DNA from: a virus
Length of the DNA: 23,707 nucleotides
Reading direction: 5' to 3' (one strand)
Virus record (IMG/VR): IMGVR_UViG_3300044995_000099
Coordinates: 1-23,707 of that record
Shown here: piece after piece, positions 1-8,083 of the stretch
Numbering within the stretch: the first letter of the stretch is position 1
Layout of the letters: each line of letters begins with the position of its first letter
Notes under the pieces: generated by a model
Database searches by the model: none
What the model was told of the DNA's origin: nothing
Seen by the model: only the letters and a program-made list of their open reading frames with translations
Program-made: the position numbers and the translations under genes

Positions 1-2
1 CA

Positions 3-1979
3 GTAAAAACGGCTACGGCTACGGCTACGGCTACGGCTACGGCTACGGCTACGGCTACGGCTGCGCCAGAGGACTCCAAGAAAGAGTTCTTCGAGCACTT
101 GCCTGAAATCGCTTCGCTAATACACTCAGACAGGAAACTTGAAGCGGCCAAGCAAGTATTGAAGCTCTTGCTGCCCGGAGAGTCTTCGGACAGCGTGGCC
201 ACTGAAGAACAAGCCAACAAGATTTTAACCGCGACGGTTCAGCAGTGTTTGGCTGCCAAACGATTGCTGGAAGCAGCGCAACTGTTGTGGCCGCTCGCGG
301 TCTTTAACCCGCACCCCGAGAGCGTCAAGCAAGTCTGGGAATTGTTCGACAGAGCGCGGCCAACGGGGTTGGTTATGGGGGCCGGCTCGATGAGCAAGAC
401 TTATACTCTCGGGGTGCGGTGCTTGCTTGAATGGATTCGTGACCCGGAATGGACTTCAGTCCGGGTGGTCGGGCCTTCGGAATCTCACTTGGTCGCGAAC
501 TTGTTCTCGCACTTGGTCTCTCTGCACAGCCGGGCTTCCATCCCGCTGCCTGGCCGGGCGATGAACTTGTTCATCGGGCTGGACCCTAAAGACCAACTGT
601 CTTCTATCGCCGGGGTGGTTATTCCGGTCGGAGCAGCCCGAAGGGCGGGACGGCTTCAAGGCGTTAAGCGGCGGCCACGGCCTGCTCCGCACCCGGAGTT
701 TGGCGCTTTGTCCCGGCTGCTGGTACTGATTGACGAGGCAGAAGTGGTCCACCCCGGCATCTGGTCGGACGTGGAGAACTTGCTGACCGGCATTCAGGCC
801 AACGACAACGGGATGAAGATTCTCGCGGCTTTCAACCCGGCGGATATTACGTCTGACGTTGCCCGGCTGGCGGAGCCTCCGAAGGGGTGGGCTTCGTTCA
901 AGGTGGAGGAAGACTACACTTGGAAGTCTTCTCGCGGATGGGAAGTTTTGCGGCTGGACGCGAAACGGTGTGAGAATGTTGTCCAGGGGAAGGTGGTTTA
1001 TCCGGGGTTGCAAACTGCGGAAGGCTTGAAACAGCTTGAGATTAGCTCCGGCGGGCCGCAGTCGCCGGGCTACATGACTTTCGGGCGCGGGGCTTATCCG
1101 ACCAAAGGGTCCGGGTCGGTGATTGTGTCAGTGACCGCTTGGCAACGGGCGCAGGGGATTCCGGTTTGGTCCCCTTCTCGTCAGGAGCTATTCGTTGGAA
1201 TTGACCCGGCTTTGGAGGGGGTCGCTACCATCTCGGTAGCTTTTCTGCGCTGGGGGATGGCTACCGGTATCTACCGGACGGCTTCGGAGGTAGGCGGGCA
1301 GCCTTCGGTGACTTTTTCGGGGCCTCGGTGGGTGTTGTACTTGGAGCGGCTCGAAACAGTTCAGCCGGGAGACACGGTGGAGGTTGCTCGTTCTTTGCAG
1401 ACTTTGCTGGTGGAAAACGCGGTTTCACCGGAAAACGTGGCGATTGACTGTACCGGGCACGGGGCCGGAGTGGCGGACTTACTCAAACATGATTACGGGC
1501 CGGTGATTTCGATTAACTATTCGCAGGCTCCGACAGACTTGCCGATTACTTTGGAAGACATGGCTCCACCTAGAAACATATTCAAGCGAATTGACACGGA
1601 GCTTTGGTTTGCGCTTAAAGGGTGGTTGGAGCACGGCGGGTTGTTTTACCACCCGGACTTTGCCAAAAAGTTAAGCCGGGAAGTGCTTGGACGGCGGTAC
1701 AAGATGAGTTTGGGCAAGCCGGTGGTTGAGCCTAAGCGTGACTTCATGTCGCGTGGCAACTTAAGCCCGGACTCGGCGGATTCTTTGGCGCTCGCGCTTC
1801 ATGCGGCTCGGATGGTTCTTCGGGTTTCTCCGAGCATGAGGTCGGGAATGGTGGTTACTGACCAGAGCGTTAAGGCTGCGGACGGCTACTTCTGGGGAAG
1901 TTTTTCGGCTTCCGCTCGGGTGGATTCTTCTTGTGAACAAGATATTTTGGAACCGGAACTTTATCACGAAGACGTATGA
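3..1979 (+). CDS. terminase large subunit (5' end outside window)
   Basis: ATP-driven motor and nuclease that cuts and packages phage DNA through the portal. Residues are numbered from the only in-frame start codon in the window, the TTG at 99. A Walker A-like loop, MGAGSMSKT, is at about 93-101; Walker B, LLVLIDEAE, at 207-215; and the coupling motif AAFNP at 243-247. The RNase H-like nuclease follows, with acidic motifs around D369 (GIDPALEG), D450 (AIDCTGHG) and D558/D561 (SPDSADSLALAL). The frame stays open from the TTG back to base 3 through (Thr-Ala)9 and a charged stretch, with no ATG or GTG, so the true start probably lies left of the window; TTG 99 is the fallback and lacks a good ribosome site. 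The stop overlaps the next gene as ATGA. The terminase assignment is firm; the N-terminus is not. Confidence 0.93.
   Translation, partial: VKTATATATATATATATATAAPEDSKKEFFEHLPEIASLIHSDRKLEAAKQVLKLLLPGESSDSVATEEQANKILTATVQQCLAAKRLLEAAQLLWPLAVFNPHPESVKQVWELFDRARPTGLVMGAGSMSKTYTLGVRCLLEWIRDPEWTSVRVVGPSESHLVANLFSHLVSLHSRASIPLPGRAMNLFIGLDPKDQLSSIAGVVIPVGAARRAGRLQGVKRRPRPAPHPEFGALSRLLVLIDEAEVVHPGIWSDVENLLTGIQANDNGMKILAAFNPADITSDVARLAEPPKGWASFKVEEDYTWKSSRGWEVLRLDAKRCENVVQGKVVYPGLQTAEGLKQLEISSGGPQSPGYMTFGRGAYPTKGSGSVIVSVTAWQRAQGIPVWSPSRQELFVGIDPALEGVATISVAFLRWGMATGIYRTASEVGGQPSVTFSGPRWVLYLERLETVQPGDTVEVARSLQTLLVENAVSPENVAIDCTGHGAGVADLLKHDYGPVISINYSQAPTDLPITLEDMAPPRNIFKRIDTELWFALKGWLEHGGLFYHPDFAKKLSREVLGRRYKMSLGKPVVEPKRDFMSRGNLSPDSADSLALALHAARMVLRVSPSMRSGMVVTDQSVKAADGYFWGSFSASARVDSSCEQDILEPELYHEDV
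9..62 (+). repeat. nine perfect ACGGCT hexanucleotide repeats
   Basis: Nine identical tandem copies of ACGGCT, in frame with the terminase, code for nine Thr-Ala dipeptides. They are followed by Ala-Pro and the charged segment EDSKKEFFEH. Copy-number change by slippage would lengthen or shorten the linker without breaking the frame. The repeat probably forms a flexible N-terminal extension or a linker to a domain coded left of the window. Confidence 0.9.
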
Positions 1980-2584
1980 CTATTCTGCTCAACGCTTTGG
2001 TTGGTGGGATACTGCCTGAGTACACGGATGGGTTGACTGGCACTAAGTTTACTGGTTCAACTTGGTCGGAGGTGCTGGCTCAAGTTCAGCGGTTTTATGC
2101 GGAGCATGGAAGGGACCCTTCGACGGCGGCGGCGAAGCTGGTCGAATATGTTTGTGAGAAATATCCGCAGCAATGTGTAAAGGAATCCGACGAACCGGTG
2201 CCAGGAGGGGGCGGATTTGTACAAGTTCTTTACACTTCTGAGTTTATTGACAATAAAATTAAGCGGGATAAAGAGTTTGTTTCGAGCGAGGTAGTGGCTA
2301 GCCGGTTGTCCGTTTGTGAAAACTGTACTTTGTGTAAAGTCACTACTTCCGGCATGGGATGCGGCTCTTGTCAGAAAAGGTTTAACGAGACTGTTTCAAA
2401 GAAGTTTTCTATTTCTGAACCGTTCAAGGCTTGCTCCGGGCTGGGGGCTTTGATAGCGGTACTGGTCAAGGTCCCCAACGCGGAGTACTTGGGGAAGTTT
2501 GGTGGGAATTGGCGTGATTTGTTGTTGACTCTGCCGGCTACTTGTTGGTTGAAGAAAGAAGAAGCGTATGAAAAAACTACTTGA
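1976..2584 (+). CDS. Cys-rich putative zinc-ribbon protein (202 aa)
   Basis: Function unknown. The ATG overlaps the terminase stop as ATGA, which suggests translational coupling. The N-terminal 60 residues look helical, with a Gly/Pro stretch near 75-80. The core is a Cys cluster: C114-x2-C117-x2-C120 and C129-x2-C132, with further Cys at 60, 67, 153 and 190. This fits a zinc ribbon or treble-clef site. The lead-in SRLSVCENC resembles ERLRVCYRC in the next gene, so the two may be related. Its place between terminase and portal suggests a packaging accessory or a nucleic-acid binding role, but that is inference. Confidence 0.7.
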   Translation: MTILLNALVGGILPEYTDGLTGTKFTGSTWSEVLAQVQRFYAEHGRDPSTAAAKLVEYVCEKYPQQCVKESDEPVPGGGGFVQVLYTSEFIDNKIKRDKEFVSSEVVASRLSVCENCTLCKVTTSGMGCGSCQKRFNETVSKKFSISEPFKACSGLGALIAVLVKVPNAEYLGKFGGNWRDLLLTLPATCWLKKEEAYEKTT

Positions 2585-2846
2585 TAAGGAGATTTACGAA
2601 ATACCGCTGCGGGTATGGTTGAAGGCCCCTTTCGTTTTTCTCCGCTCTGTAGTAAAGTTTTTTGTGTTCTATTTTTCCAGGGACCGAAATGTGTTTGTGT
2701 CGCGGGACCAGCAGACTGAACGGCTTCGGGTGTGTTACAGATGCTCGATGCTTTCTAGCAATGGTCAATGTCGGGCGTGCGGGTGTTTTGTTTCGGTGAA
2801 GACGTCTCTGGCGTCCGAGCACTGTCCTTTGTATTTTTGGGATTGA
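2568..2846 (+). CDS. small zinc-ribbon phage protein (92 aa)
   Basis: Belongs by pattern to a widespread class of short phage proteins with an Arg-x-x-x-Cys lead-in, two CxxC-like pairs, a CGC turn, a Lys and a terminal CP...W. Here these are C56-x2-C59, C68-x2-C71, C73, K79 and C86-P87 with a Trp near the end. A basic, hydrophobic N-terminal stretch at about 21-36 (PFVFLRSVVKFFVFYF) could be an amphipathic or membrane-touching helix. The gene overlaps its neighbour by 17 bases and has a purine-rich upstream run rather than a clear Shine-Dalgarno site. The role of the class is not established; DNA or RNA binding is the usual guess. Confidence 0.75.
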   Translation: MKKLLDKEIYEIPLRVWLKAPFVFLRSVVKFFVFYFSRDRNVFVSRDQQTERLRVCYRCSMLSSNGQCRACGCFVSVKTSLASEHCPLYFWD

Positions 2847-2881
2847 TTCATAGCTGTTTTTCCAGCAACTTGTATTAAGTA

Positions 2882-4966
2882 GTGAATCTACAATCAAAAG
2901 TTTCCGAGTCGGGCAAAATCGAGCGCCGAGCAATACCGGACTTGTCAATGGTTCGGGATGTTGTATCGGCGCTTAAGACCGCGAATGAGCGTCGTCATAC
3001 GATTGGGGCGCGGATTCTCAGCAAACTTAACGCGACTCCACCGCACGACGCAGCGAAGTTGAAGCAGGAAGGGTTGGGTTGGAAGGCAAACTTCTCGACT
3101 CGACCGCTTGGCGTCTTGGTGGAGAGGGTTGTTCCGAGGCTGGTCCAAGTGATTGACGAGGCCCGGTACTTGACCAGTTCTCGGCTGCCCGCAGAGTTCC
3201 CGGATTCTTTTGCCAAAACGGATTTCTTTAGAAGTTCCATCACGGCTTTTGTTCGGGAGAACCCCGAGTGGCGGGTGTTACTCGAACAGTTCGCTTTGAA
3301 TACGGCGTTGTTCGGTTATTCGGCGGCGCTTATTCTGGATGAGTATTCGGTGTTCCCGGAAGTGATTCCTTTCGAGGACTTGTACCTTGCCGACGGTACT
3401 CCGCAAGTAGAGGGGGACGTACAGCTTCTGGTGGTCAGGGAGCGGTATCGGCCCCACGAGCTTTTTGCTTTGATTGAAAACCGAGAAGCCGCGCAAGAGG
3501 CTGGGTGGATTATCAAAGATGTAATCGAGACGATTAACCAGTCTTTCGCGGAAGGCACTCGGGAACGGTACAATGGTTTGACGGAGACTTTGTGGTATGA
3601 AGCTGCCAAGCGCGAGCTTTCTACCGGGATTTCTTACATTTCAGGGACTCGACCGATTACTTGTTTCAGCGTTTTGGTAGCCGAGCTTAACGGAAAGGTT
3701 TCGCATTATCGGCTGGCTGAAGGTACTGACAAGGTAATCTTTTCTCGGGATGACCGGTTCGGCTCGTTCCGGGATATTCTGGTCTTCTCGACTTTCCGGC
3801 TTGGCGACGGAAAAGTTTTGTCTTCTCGCGGGATGGGGCGCGACTTGTACGATGTCGCGGCGGTGATTGACCGGATTCGTTGTGAGCTAGTGGACCGGCT
3901 GTCTTTGTCTGGTAAGGTGATGATTAAGGGCGACCCGCGAGATTTGCAGCGGCTGCAAATGTCGGTGATTGGGAACCTGCTGGTCATTCCGGCAAACTGG
4001 GAACTGGTCACTGACGAGATTCGCGCCAATCCGGCTTTGTTTACGGAAGCTGACGGGTACATAAGACAGTTGCTTGACGAAATGGTGGGGGCAGCTTCAC
4101 CGAAGTTTCTGAAGGGCGAGCGAGTGACCAGTCAACAAATCAATTTGTTCGCGGCTCGCGAGGAGGAGGTCCGTGATGCGTACAATGGCCGATTTTTGAC
4201 TTCGGTCGCCAAGTTGGTCGGATTGATCCAGCGACGGCTGTTGATGCCTACGACCGATGCTTCGGCCAAGCGATTGCTGGCGAGACTTCGGACTCGGCTT
4301 ACTGACGAGGAGATTATTTTGCTCTGCAACAGCCCTTCGATTAGCACTGTTCGAGACTTTACGGCGGCGGAGCGGATGATTCTTACGCAGTTTGCCGCAG
4401 AGCAGCGGGGGAATCCTTTGTTCAACCAGCGCGCTTTGGCGACGCTTGACGTTGCGGCACGCTTGGGACCGGACTACGTGGATGCTGTGTTGCAACCAGA
4501 CCCTGACCCTGTGCAGCAGGCAGAGCAAGTCCGAATGCAACAGTTGGAGAACAAGCTGTTGTCCGAAGGCCAGACGGTTCCGGTCTCGGCTCGGGACGCG
4601 CACGAAGTGCACTTGGGGATTTGGCGGGTTGCGGTTGAATCTTTTGTCCCGAGGGTTATTGACGAGAAGCTCCCGGCGGAAACATTGTATCCTTGGTACG
4701 AGCATGGCGCGGAACACGTGAAGTTTTTGCGCCAGGCCAAAGTGTCTTTCCCGGCGCTTGACGATATTGAGAAGTTTTTGGTTGAGTTTGGTAAAGTGAT
4801 TCAAAAACTTTCTGAAATGGAAAAGGCGGCGATTGCGGAGGCGCAAGCCAAACAAGCGGCGGCTGAGGGCGGGGTGCCGGCGGGGCAACCGGCGGTGCCG
4901 GGCGAGGTTCCGCTGGGTGCACCGGCGGAGATTGGGGCGGTAGCGGGGCCGGGGGTCGCTGGTTAG
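2882..4966 (+). CDS. portal protein (694 aa)
   Basis: Forms the dodecameric vertex ring through which DNA enters and leaves the head. Support is its position just after the terminase, a length suited to a podovirus portal, and portal-like content: the early helical section (SRPLGVLVERVVPRLV-type helices near 75-92), FALNTALFGYSAALI at 137-151, and the VIPFEDLYLADG strand-turn at 161-172. A long helical section follows, with MVGAASPKFLKGE and NLFAAREEEVRDAYNGRF in its second half. The last 45 residues are Ala/Gly/Pro-rich low complexity. The start is a GTG with no visible Shine-Dalgarno site; an ATG at 2948 is an alternative. The assignment rests on fold pattern and synteny, not on a catalytic motif. 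Confidence 0.82.
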   Translation: MNLQSKVSESGKIERRAIPDLSMVRDVVSALKTANERRHTIGARILSKLNATPPHDAAKLKQEGLGWKANFSTRPLGVLVERVVPRLVQVIDEARYLTSSRLPAEFPDSFAKTDFFRSSITAFVRENPEWRVLLEQFALNTALFGYSAALILDEYSVFPEVIPFEDLYLADGTPQVEGDVQLLVVRERYRPHELFALIENREAAQEAGWIIKDVIETINQSFAEGTRERYNGLTETLWYEAAKRELSTGISYISGTRPITCFSVLVAELNGKVSHYRLAEGTDKVIFSRDDRFGSFRDILVFSTFRLGDGKVLSSRGMGRDLYDVAAVIDRIRCELVDRLSLSGKVMIKGDPRDLQRLQMSVIGNLLVIPANWELVTDEIRANPALFTEADGYIRQLLDEMVGAASPKFLKGERVTSQQINLFAAREEEVRDAYNGRFLTSVAKLVGLIQRRLLMPTTDASAKRLLARLRTRLTDEEIILLCNSPSISTVRDFTAAERMILTQFAAEQRGNPLFNQRALATLDVAARLGPDYVDAVLQPDPDPVQQAEQVRMQQLENKLLSEGQTVPVSARDAHEVHLGIWRVAVESFVPRVIDEKLPAETLYPWYEHGAEHVKFLRQAKVSFPALDDIEKFLVEFGKVIQKLSEMEKAAIAEAQAKQAAAEGGVPAGQPAVPGEVPLGAPAEIGAVAGPGVAG

Positions 4967-5107
4967 AAGTAAAGACTTTTTATGCCATGCGTTGTTTGTT
5001 CAAGTACTGTTGGTGGAGTGGCTTTGTTTTTCAAGCCTTGGTTGTTGGATAGTGTCAAACTTTTCAATCGGACTTTTGTTGTGGCAACTGTTACCTCGGT
5101 TTAATGT
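4967..5107 (+). promoter_or_regulatory. 141-base gap, promoter candidates
   Basis: No gene is seen here. At 4970-4980 is TAAAGACTTTT, an 11-mer found again at 19166-19176 in the other AT-rich gap. A weak sigma-70-like pair, TTGTTG (5076-5081) and TTTAAT (5100-5105) with an 18-base spacer, lies directly before the ATG at 5108, which would make a transcript with almost no leader. A 5-base-pair stem, GGCTT/AAGCC (5020-5024 and 5033-5037), is too weak to call a terminator. The gap probably separates the packaging and head-assembly transcription blocks. Confidence 0.35.
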
Positions 5108-6067
5108 ATGGCTTACACAATCTACCGTTCTACTGATTCGGGGGCACCAGTACTTACTGGAAATACGGCGTCATTGATTCCGTTACTTGATGCGATTCTA
5201 GTGAATGGTTATGGTTCTAAGCCGCCGGCTGGCTGGACCAAGCCTTTTTCCGGCACAGACAAAGCGGTTTATAGGAATGCCGCGACGGCGATAGCCCGCT
5301 CTTATTTCCGAGTAGTGGACCCTGCGCCGAATAATTCGGCCAGAGTGCGTGGCTACGATACCATGACCGACGTGGATACCGGTACTGGTCCGTTTCCGCT
5401 GCCCAGCGACATTACCGGCGATGGCATGGCTATCCGGAAATCATCGGATGGTAGCGGCACAGCCAGGGCTTGGATTGCTGCTGCGGACGAGCGAACGCTG
5501 GTATTGTTCGTTCAATTCGATGGCACATATTGGGAAACGTATTATCTTGGAGACGGGATTCCTGACAATTCATATAACACCAATTTTTCGATTTTGGCGG
5601 CCCGCGAGTTTGATACCCTTTACCCTGCTACGCTTACGATGTATTCTGGCCCTCCTACCAACCCAACTGCCGTGAAGGGGATTTACATAAAAGGATATTA
5701 TGGATTTGTTGCTGCGAAAATTTGCCGGTTGTTTTCTGGGCCAGGTCTTTATCACTCAGTTTACGGCACAGGTGGCATGGTTAATCTCGGTGGTATATTA
5801 GCTATGCCGAACGACAGTAGTATTTACTTGTTTCAGCCCCCGCTGGCGTTTTACGATGGAGTTGCTTATTGGTTGAGACAAGGATTGTATCGGTTTATCT
5901 ATGTGCCGGCTCATCCGCCGGCAACGTTTAATCACGGCGATACATTCAACGGTGTCGGTGCTCTTTCTGGCAAGAGTTTTGAGATTATTAAACCGGTTCT
6001 TACGAACTCCGGTAATGGCGGGCAAGTAAACGGAGTTGTCGCTTTGGTGACTTCAAACCCAGATTAG
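5108..6067 (+). CDS. conserved phage virion-type protein of unknown role (319 aa)
   Basis: The N-terminus, YRSTDSGAPVLTGN, followed by a Leu-rich helix, NGYGSKPPAGWTKPF and later YDTMTDVDTGTGPFP, matches a family I recognise from many tailed phages, usually annotated as hypothetical and sitting among structural genes. It is a beta-rich protein with conserved aromatic and Gly residues, without signal peptide or membrane segment. Its place between portal and scaffold suggests a virion component such as a head decoration or vertex protein; this is inference. The ATG at 5108 is supported by the family's typical start and follows a 141-base gap. The stop is 2 bases before the next ATG. Confidence 0.8.
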   Translation: MAYTIYRSTDSGAPVLTGNTASLIPLLDAILVNGYGSKPPAGWTKPFSGTDKAVYRNAATAIARSYFRVVDPAPNNSARVRGYDTMTDVDTGTGPFPLPSDITGDGMAIRKSSDGSGTARAWIAAADERTLVLFVQFDGTYWETYYLGDGIPDNSYNTNFSILAAREFDTLYPATLTMYSGPPTNPTAVKGIYIKGYYGFVAAKICRLFSGPGLYHSVYGTGGMVNLGGILAMPNDSSIYLFQPPLAFYDGVAYWLRQGLYRFIYVPAHPPATFNHGDTFNGVGALSGKSFEIIKPVLTNSGNGGQVNGVVALVTSNPD

Positions 6068-6069
6068 AC

Positions 6070-6519
6070 ATGCCGTTTCTTAACTACGACGGTGTTCTGG
6101 TTGGAGGAGCGCAGCGGGCTTGGTGGACAGTCCCTTTGCCGCCTGTGATTTTCCTATTATCTACACAAGATACGCTAACCGTTAATTCCGGTTTGGATTC
6201 GCAAATCGGCAATCCGGCCCCTGGTTTTAAGTTAAGTTTTGGGCGATATAGAATCCGTCTCCCTGTTAAGCCGGGTATTCGGACTGTAAGTGTGGACGTA
6301 TTCCAACCAATCGCAACGGCAGAAAGGCCGGTGTTGCGAGTAAAGTTTAATACCGATATTGGGTTAAGTGCTGACGTGTCGGCTACCGCTGGCGCAGCGA
6401 TTAATTGGCAAACCATTACTCTTGTGTTTACTGCTACGGCCAACGGTGCAGTAATTGCAGAATTGGAGAATCCAGATGCTGCAAAACCGTGTTGGTTTGA
6501 CAACTTGAAGATTCAATAG
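6070..6519 (+). CDS. beta-rich, CBM-like protein (149 aa)
   Basis: Predicted all-beta from alternating hydrophobic and polar stretches. The second half (INWQTITLVFTATANG near 112-127, then a C-terminal CWFDNLKIQ) has the pattern of carbohydrate-binding or jelly-roll modules, where a final strand often reads WFDNV or similar. It begins 2 bases after the upstream gene and probably works with it on the particle surface. Sugar binding is possible but no binding residues can be named. No Shine-Dalgarno site is visible. Confidence 0.65.
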   Translation: MPFLNYDGVLVGGAQRAWWTVPLPPVIFLLSTQDTLTVNSGLDSQIGNPAPGFKLSFGRYRIRLPVKPGIRTVSVDVFQPIATAERPVLRVKFNTDIGLSADVSATAGAAINWQTITLVFTATANGAVIAELENPDAAKPCWFDNLKIQ

Positions 6520-6524
6520 AACGC

Positions 6525-6824
6525 ATGATTACGGTTACAACGACCGAACAAATCAGGGAGTTTCTAAACTCTCAATCTGGGCAAGCCTTGATTAAGGCAA
6601 TGTCTATTTCGGCTCCGTTTGTGCATCCGTCCAAAGATGATTCCGAAGCCGGACTACTTTTTCGGTCTGGCGTGGTTGAAGGATGGCGTGCAGCAGTGCA
6701 TTTTTTGGTGTCTTTCGGGCTTAAGGACGCACCGGCTTCAGAAGAACGCACGGTAGAGTATCCTCCGCTCGACGAGGATTCTGCATGGCCGAAAGACCTT
6801 GGTGGAAAGGTTGAACAAGGCTAA
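6525..6824 (+). CDS. small phage protein of unknown function (99 aa)
   Basis: A short, mostly helical protein with an acidic C-terminus. Residues 8-30 and 45-70 look like amphipathic helices (LLFRSGVVEGWRAAVHFLVSF is the main one, with paired aromatic residues). It is packed between two structural genes, 5 bases after one and 8 before the other. That spacing supports it as real. I do not recognise the family. A chaperone, head completion or scaffold-partner role would suit the position but has no direct support. Confidence 0.6.
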   Translation: MITVTTTEQIREFLNSQSGQALIKAMSISAPFVHPSKDDSEAGLLFRSGVVEGWRAAVHFLVSFGLKDAPASEERTVEYPPLDEDSAWPKDLGGKVEQG

Positions 6825-6832
6825 AGATTATT

Positions 6833-8077
6833 ATGACCGAAAAAACTGAACTGACTGGGGAGCCTACTGAGTCGGCTGTGGACGCGCTGTACAAGCAAGT
6901 AGTGTCTTCGATTGAAGACCCTTCATCGGGGGGCGGCGGTCAAAATGATTCTTCCGGGAGCAGCGAAGCAACGTCCGGGCAGGGCGAGGACAAACCTAAA
7001 GCAGAGGGAACTGAGGGAGGAAAAGATGAAACGAAACCAGATAATCGCGGTGTATCGGGTGACGAAGCAGGCACCAAAACTCACTCTGAAGAATCCTCTA
7101 ACGCAGGAAAAACAGACGGCGGTAAGCCCAAGGTGGGTGCTGGTGAGAAGCCAGAACCAGATGACTTTGATTCAGTTGAGTTGCCCAGCAACGTTTCTCG
7201 AAAGGCTGCTGATGCGTTTAATCAGATTAAGCAACGCGCTAGAGAAACGATTTCTAAGCTGACTGAGCGCGTCAAGGAGCTTGAAGCCAAGGTTTCTGAG
7301 GAGCCGAAAGACCTTCCAGAGGAAGTCAAATCCAGGCTTGAACAAGCCGAGAAAATCTTGGCCGCGCACCAGGTCGAGACGCATCCGTTCTGGACTCCGT
7401 ACCGCGAGCGCATTCAATCTTTGGAAAACAAAATCTACGGCTTGCTTAAGGAGGCTGGGCTTCCCGAGGATGCCGAGGCGAAGATTAAGGAGCACGGAGG
7501 TCCACTTTCGGTTGATTTGGACCCGATTCTTGAACAAGTCACGCAGCCTAAACTGAGGCGTTCGATTGAGCACAATTTGGTAGCTTTGGAGTCTGCGGCT
7601 GACGAGTTCAAGTCTCGATTGGCCAAGGCCAAAGAAGAAGCCACTTCGTTTTTGGCGGAACAGTCCCAGCGGGTTCGCTCGCAGGTTGACGAGGAACTTC
7701 GTAAGGTGTTGGACACGGCGGATTGGTACAAGAGTTGGGAAGGAGAGGAGCGTAAAAAGCTGCTTGCGGAAGCTCGGAAACTCGCCGGAAGCACTGACCC
7801 GACGGTTCAGGCGGCCTTGCTGGCAGGCGCGCTTAAGTTGAACCGGGTTCAAGGGATTGTTCGCGAGCTTGACGAGAAGGTCGTGGCTTTGACCAAAGAG
7901 CGCGATTCGCTTGCCAAGCAGCTTGAGGAAATCAAGAAGTCCAGTGCTCGGGCACGAACGACTGCGGCTACCCAAGTGGATGAGAAGCCCAAGTCGGAAA
8001 GCATTATTTCTTCGGAGCCTACCGGAGTCATTCTTGACAAACTTTTCGCTGAAGTTACCGGGGAATCGGTAAGGTAG
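6833..8077 (+). CDS. capsid scaffolding protein (414 aa)
   Basis: Internal scaffold on which the capsid protein assembles before DNA entry. Residues 1-115 are low complexity and rich in Gly, Ser, Glu, Lys and Asp. From about 119 the sequence becomes almost entirely charged helix and coiled coil, starting with LPSNVSRKAADAFNQIKQ, a pattern common at the start of scaffold cores. The helices continue to about residue 385. Size, acidity and coiled coil all fit, as does the place just upstream of the capsid gene. The start context is AAAGATTATT before the ATG, without a Shine-Dalgarno site. No protease motif is present, so any scaffold removal must use another route. Confidence 0.8.
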   Translation: MTEKTELTGEPTESAVDALYKQVVSSIEDPSSGGGGQNDSSGSSEATSGQGEDKPKAEGTEGGKDETKPDNRGVSGDEAGTKTHSEESSNAGKTDGGKPKVGAGEKPEPDDFDSVELPSNVSRKAADAFNQIKQRARETISKLTERVKELEAKVSEEPKDLPEEVKSRLEQAEKILAAHQVETHPFWTPYRERIQSLENKIYGLLKEAGLPEDAEAKIKEHGGPLSVDLDPILEQVTQPKLRRSIEHNLVALESAADEFKSRLAKAKEEATSFLAEQSQRVRSQVDEELRKVLDTADWYKSWEGEERKKLLAEARKLAGSTDPTVQAALLAGALKLNRVQGIVRELDEKVVALTKERDSLAKQLEEIKKSSARARTTAATQVDEKPKSESIISSEPTGVILDKLFAEVTGESVR

Positions 8078-8083
8078 TTTCTT

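Noticed and set aside
2853-2866. Hairpin GCTG-TTTTTC-CAGC after the small zinc-ribbon gene
   Set aside because: Four base pairs only and no T-run after it; too weak for a terminator.
4097-4888. 263-codon minus-strand ORF opposite the portal gene
   Set aside because: Arg-rich shadow with no family resemblance; every supported gene is on the plus strand and the portal frame explains the sequence.
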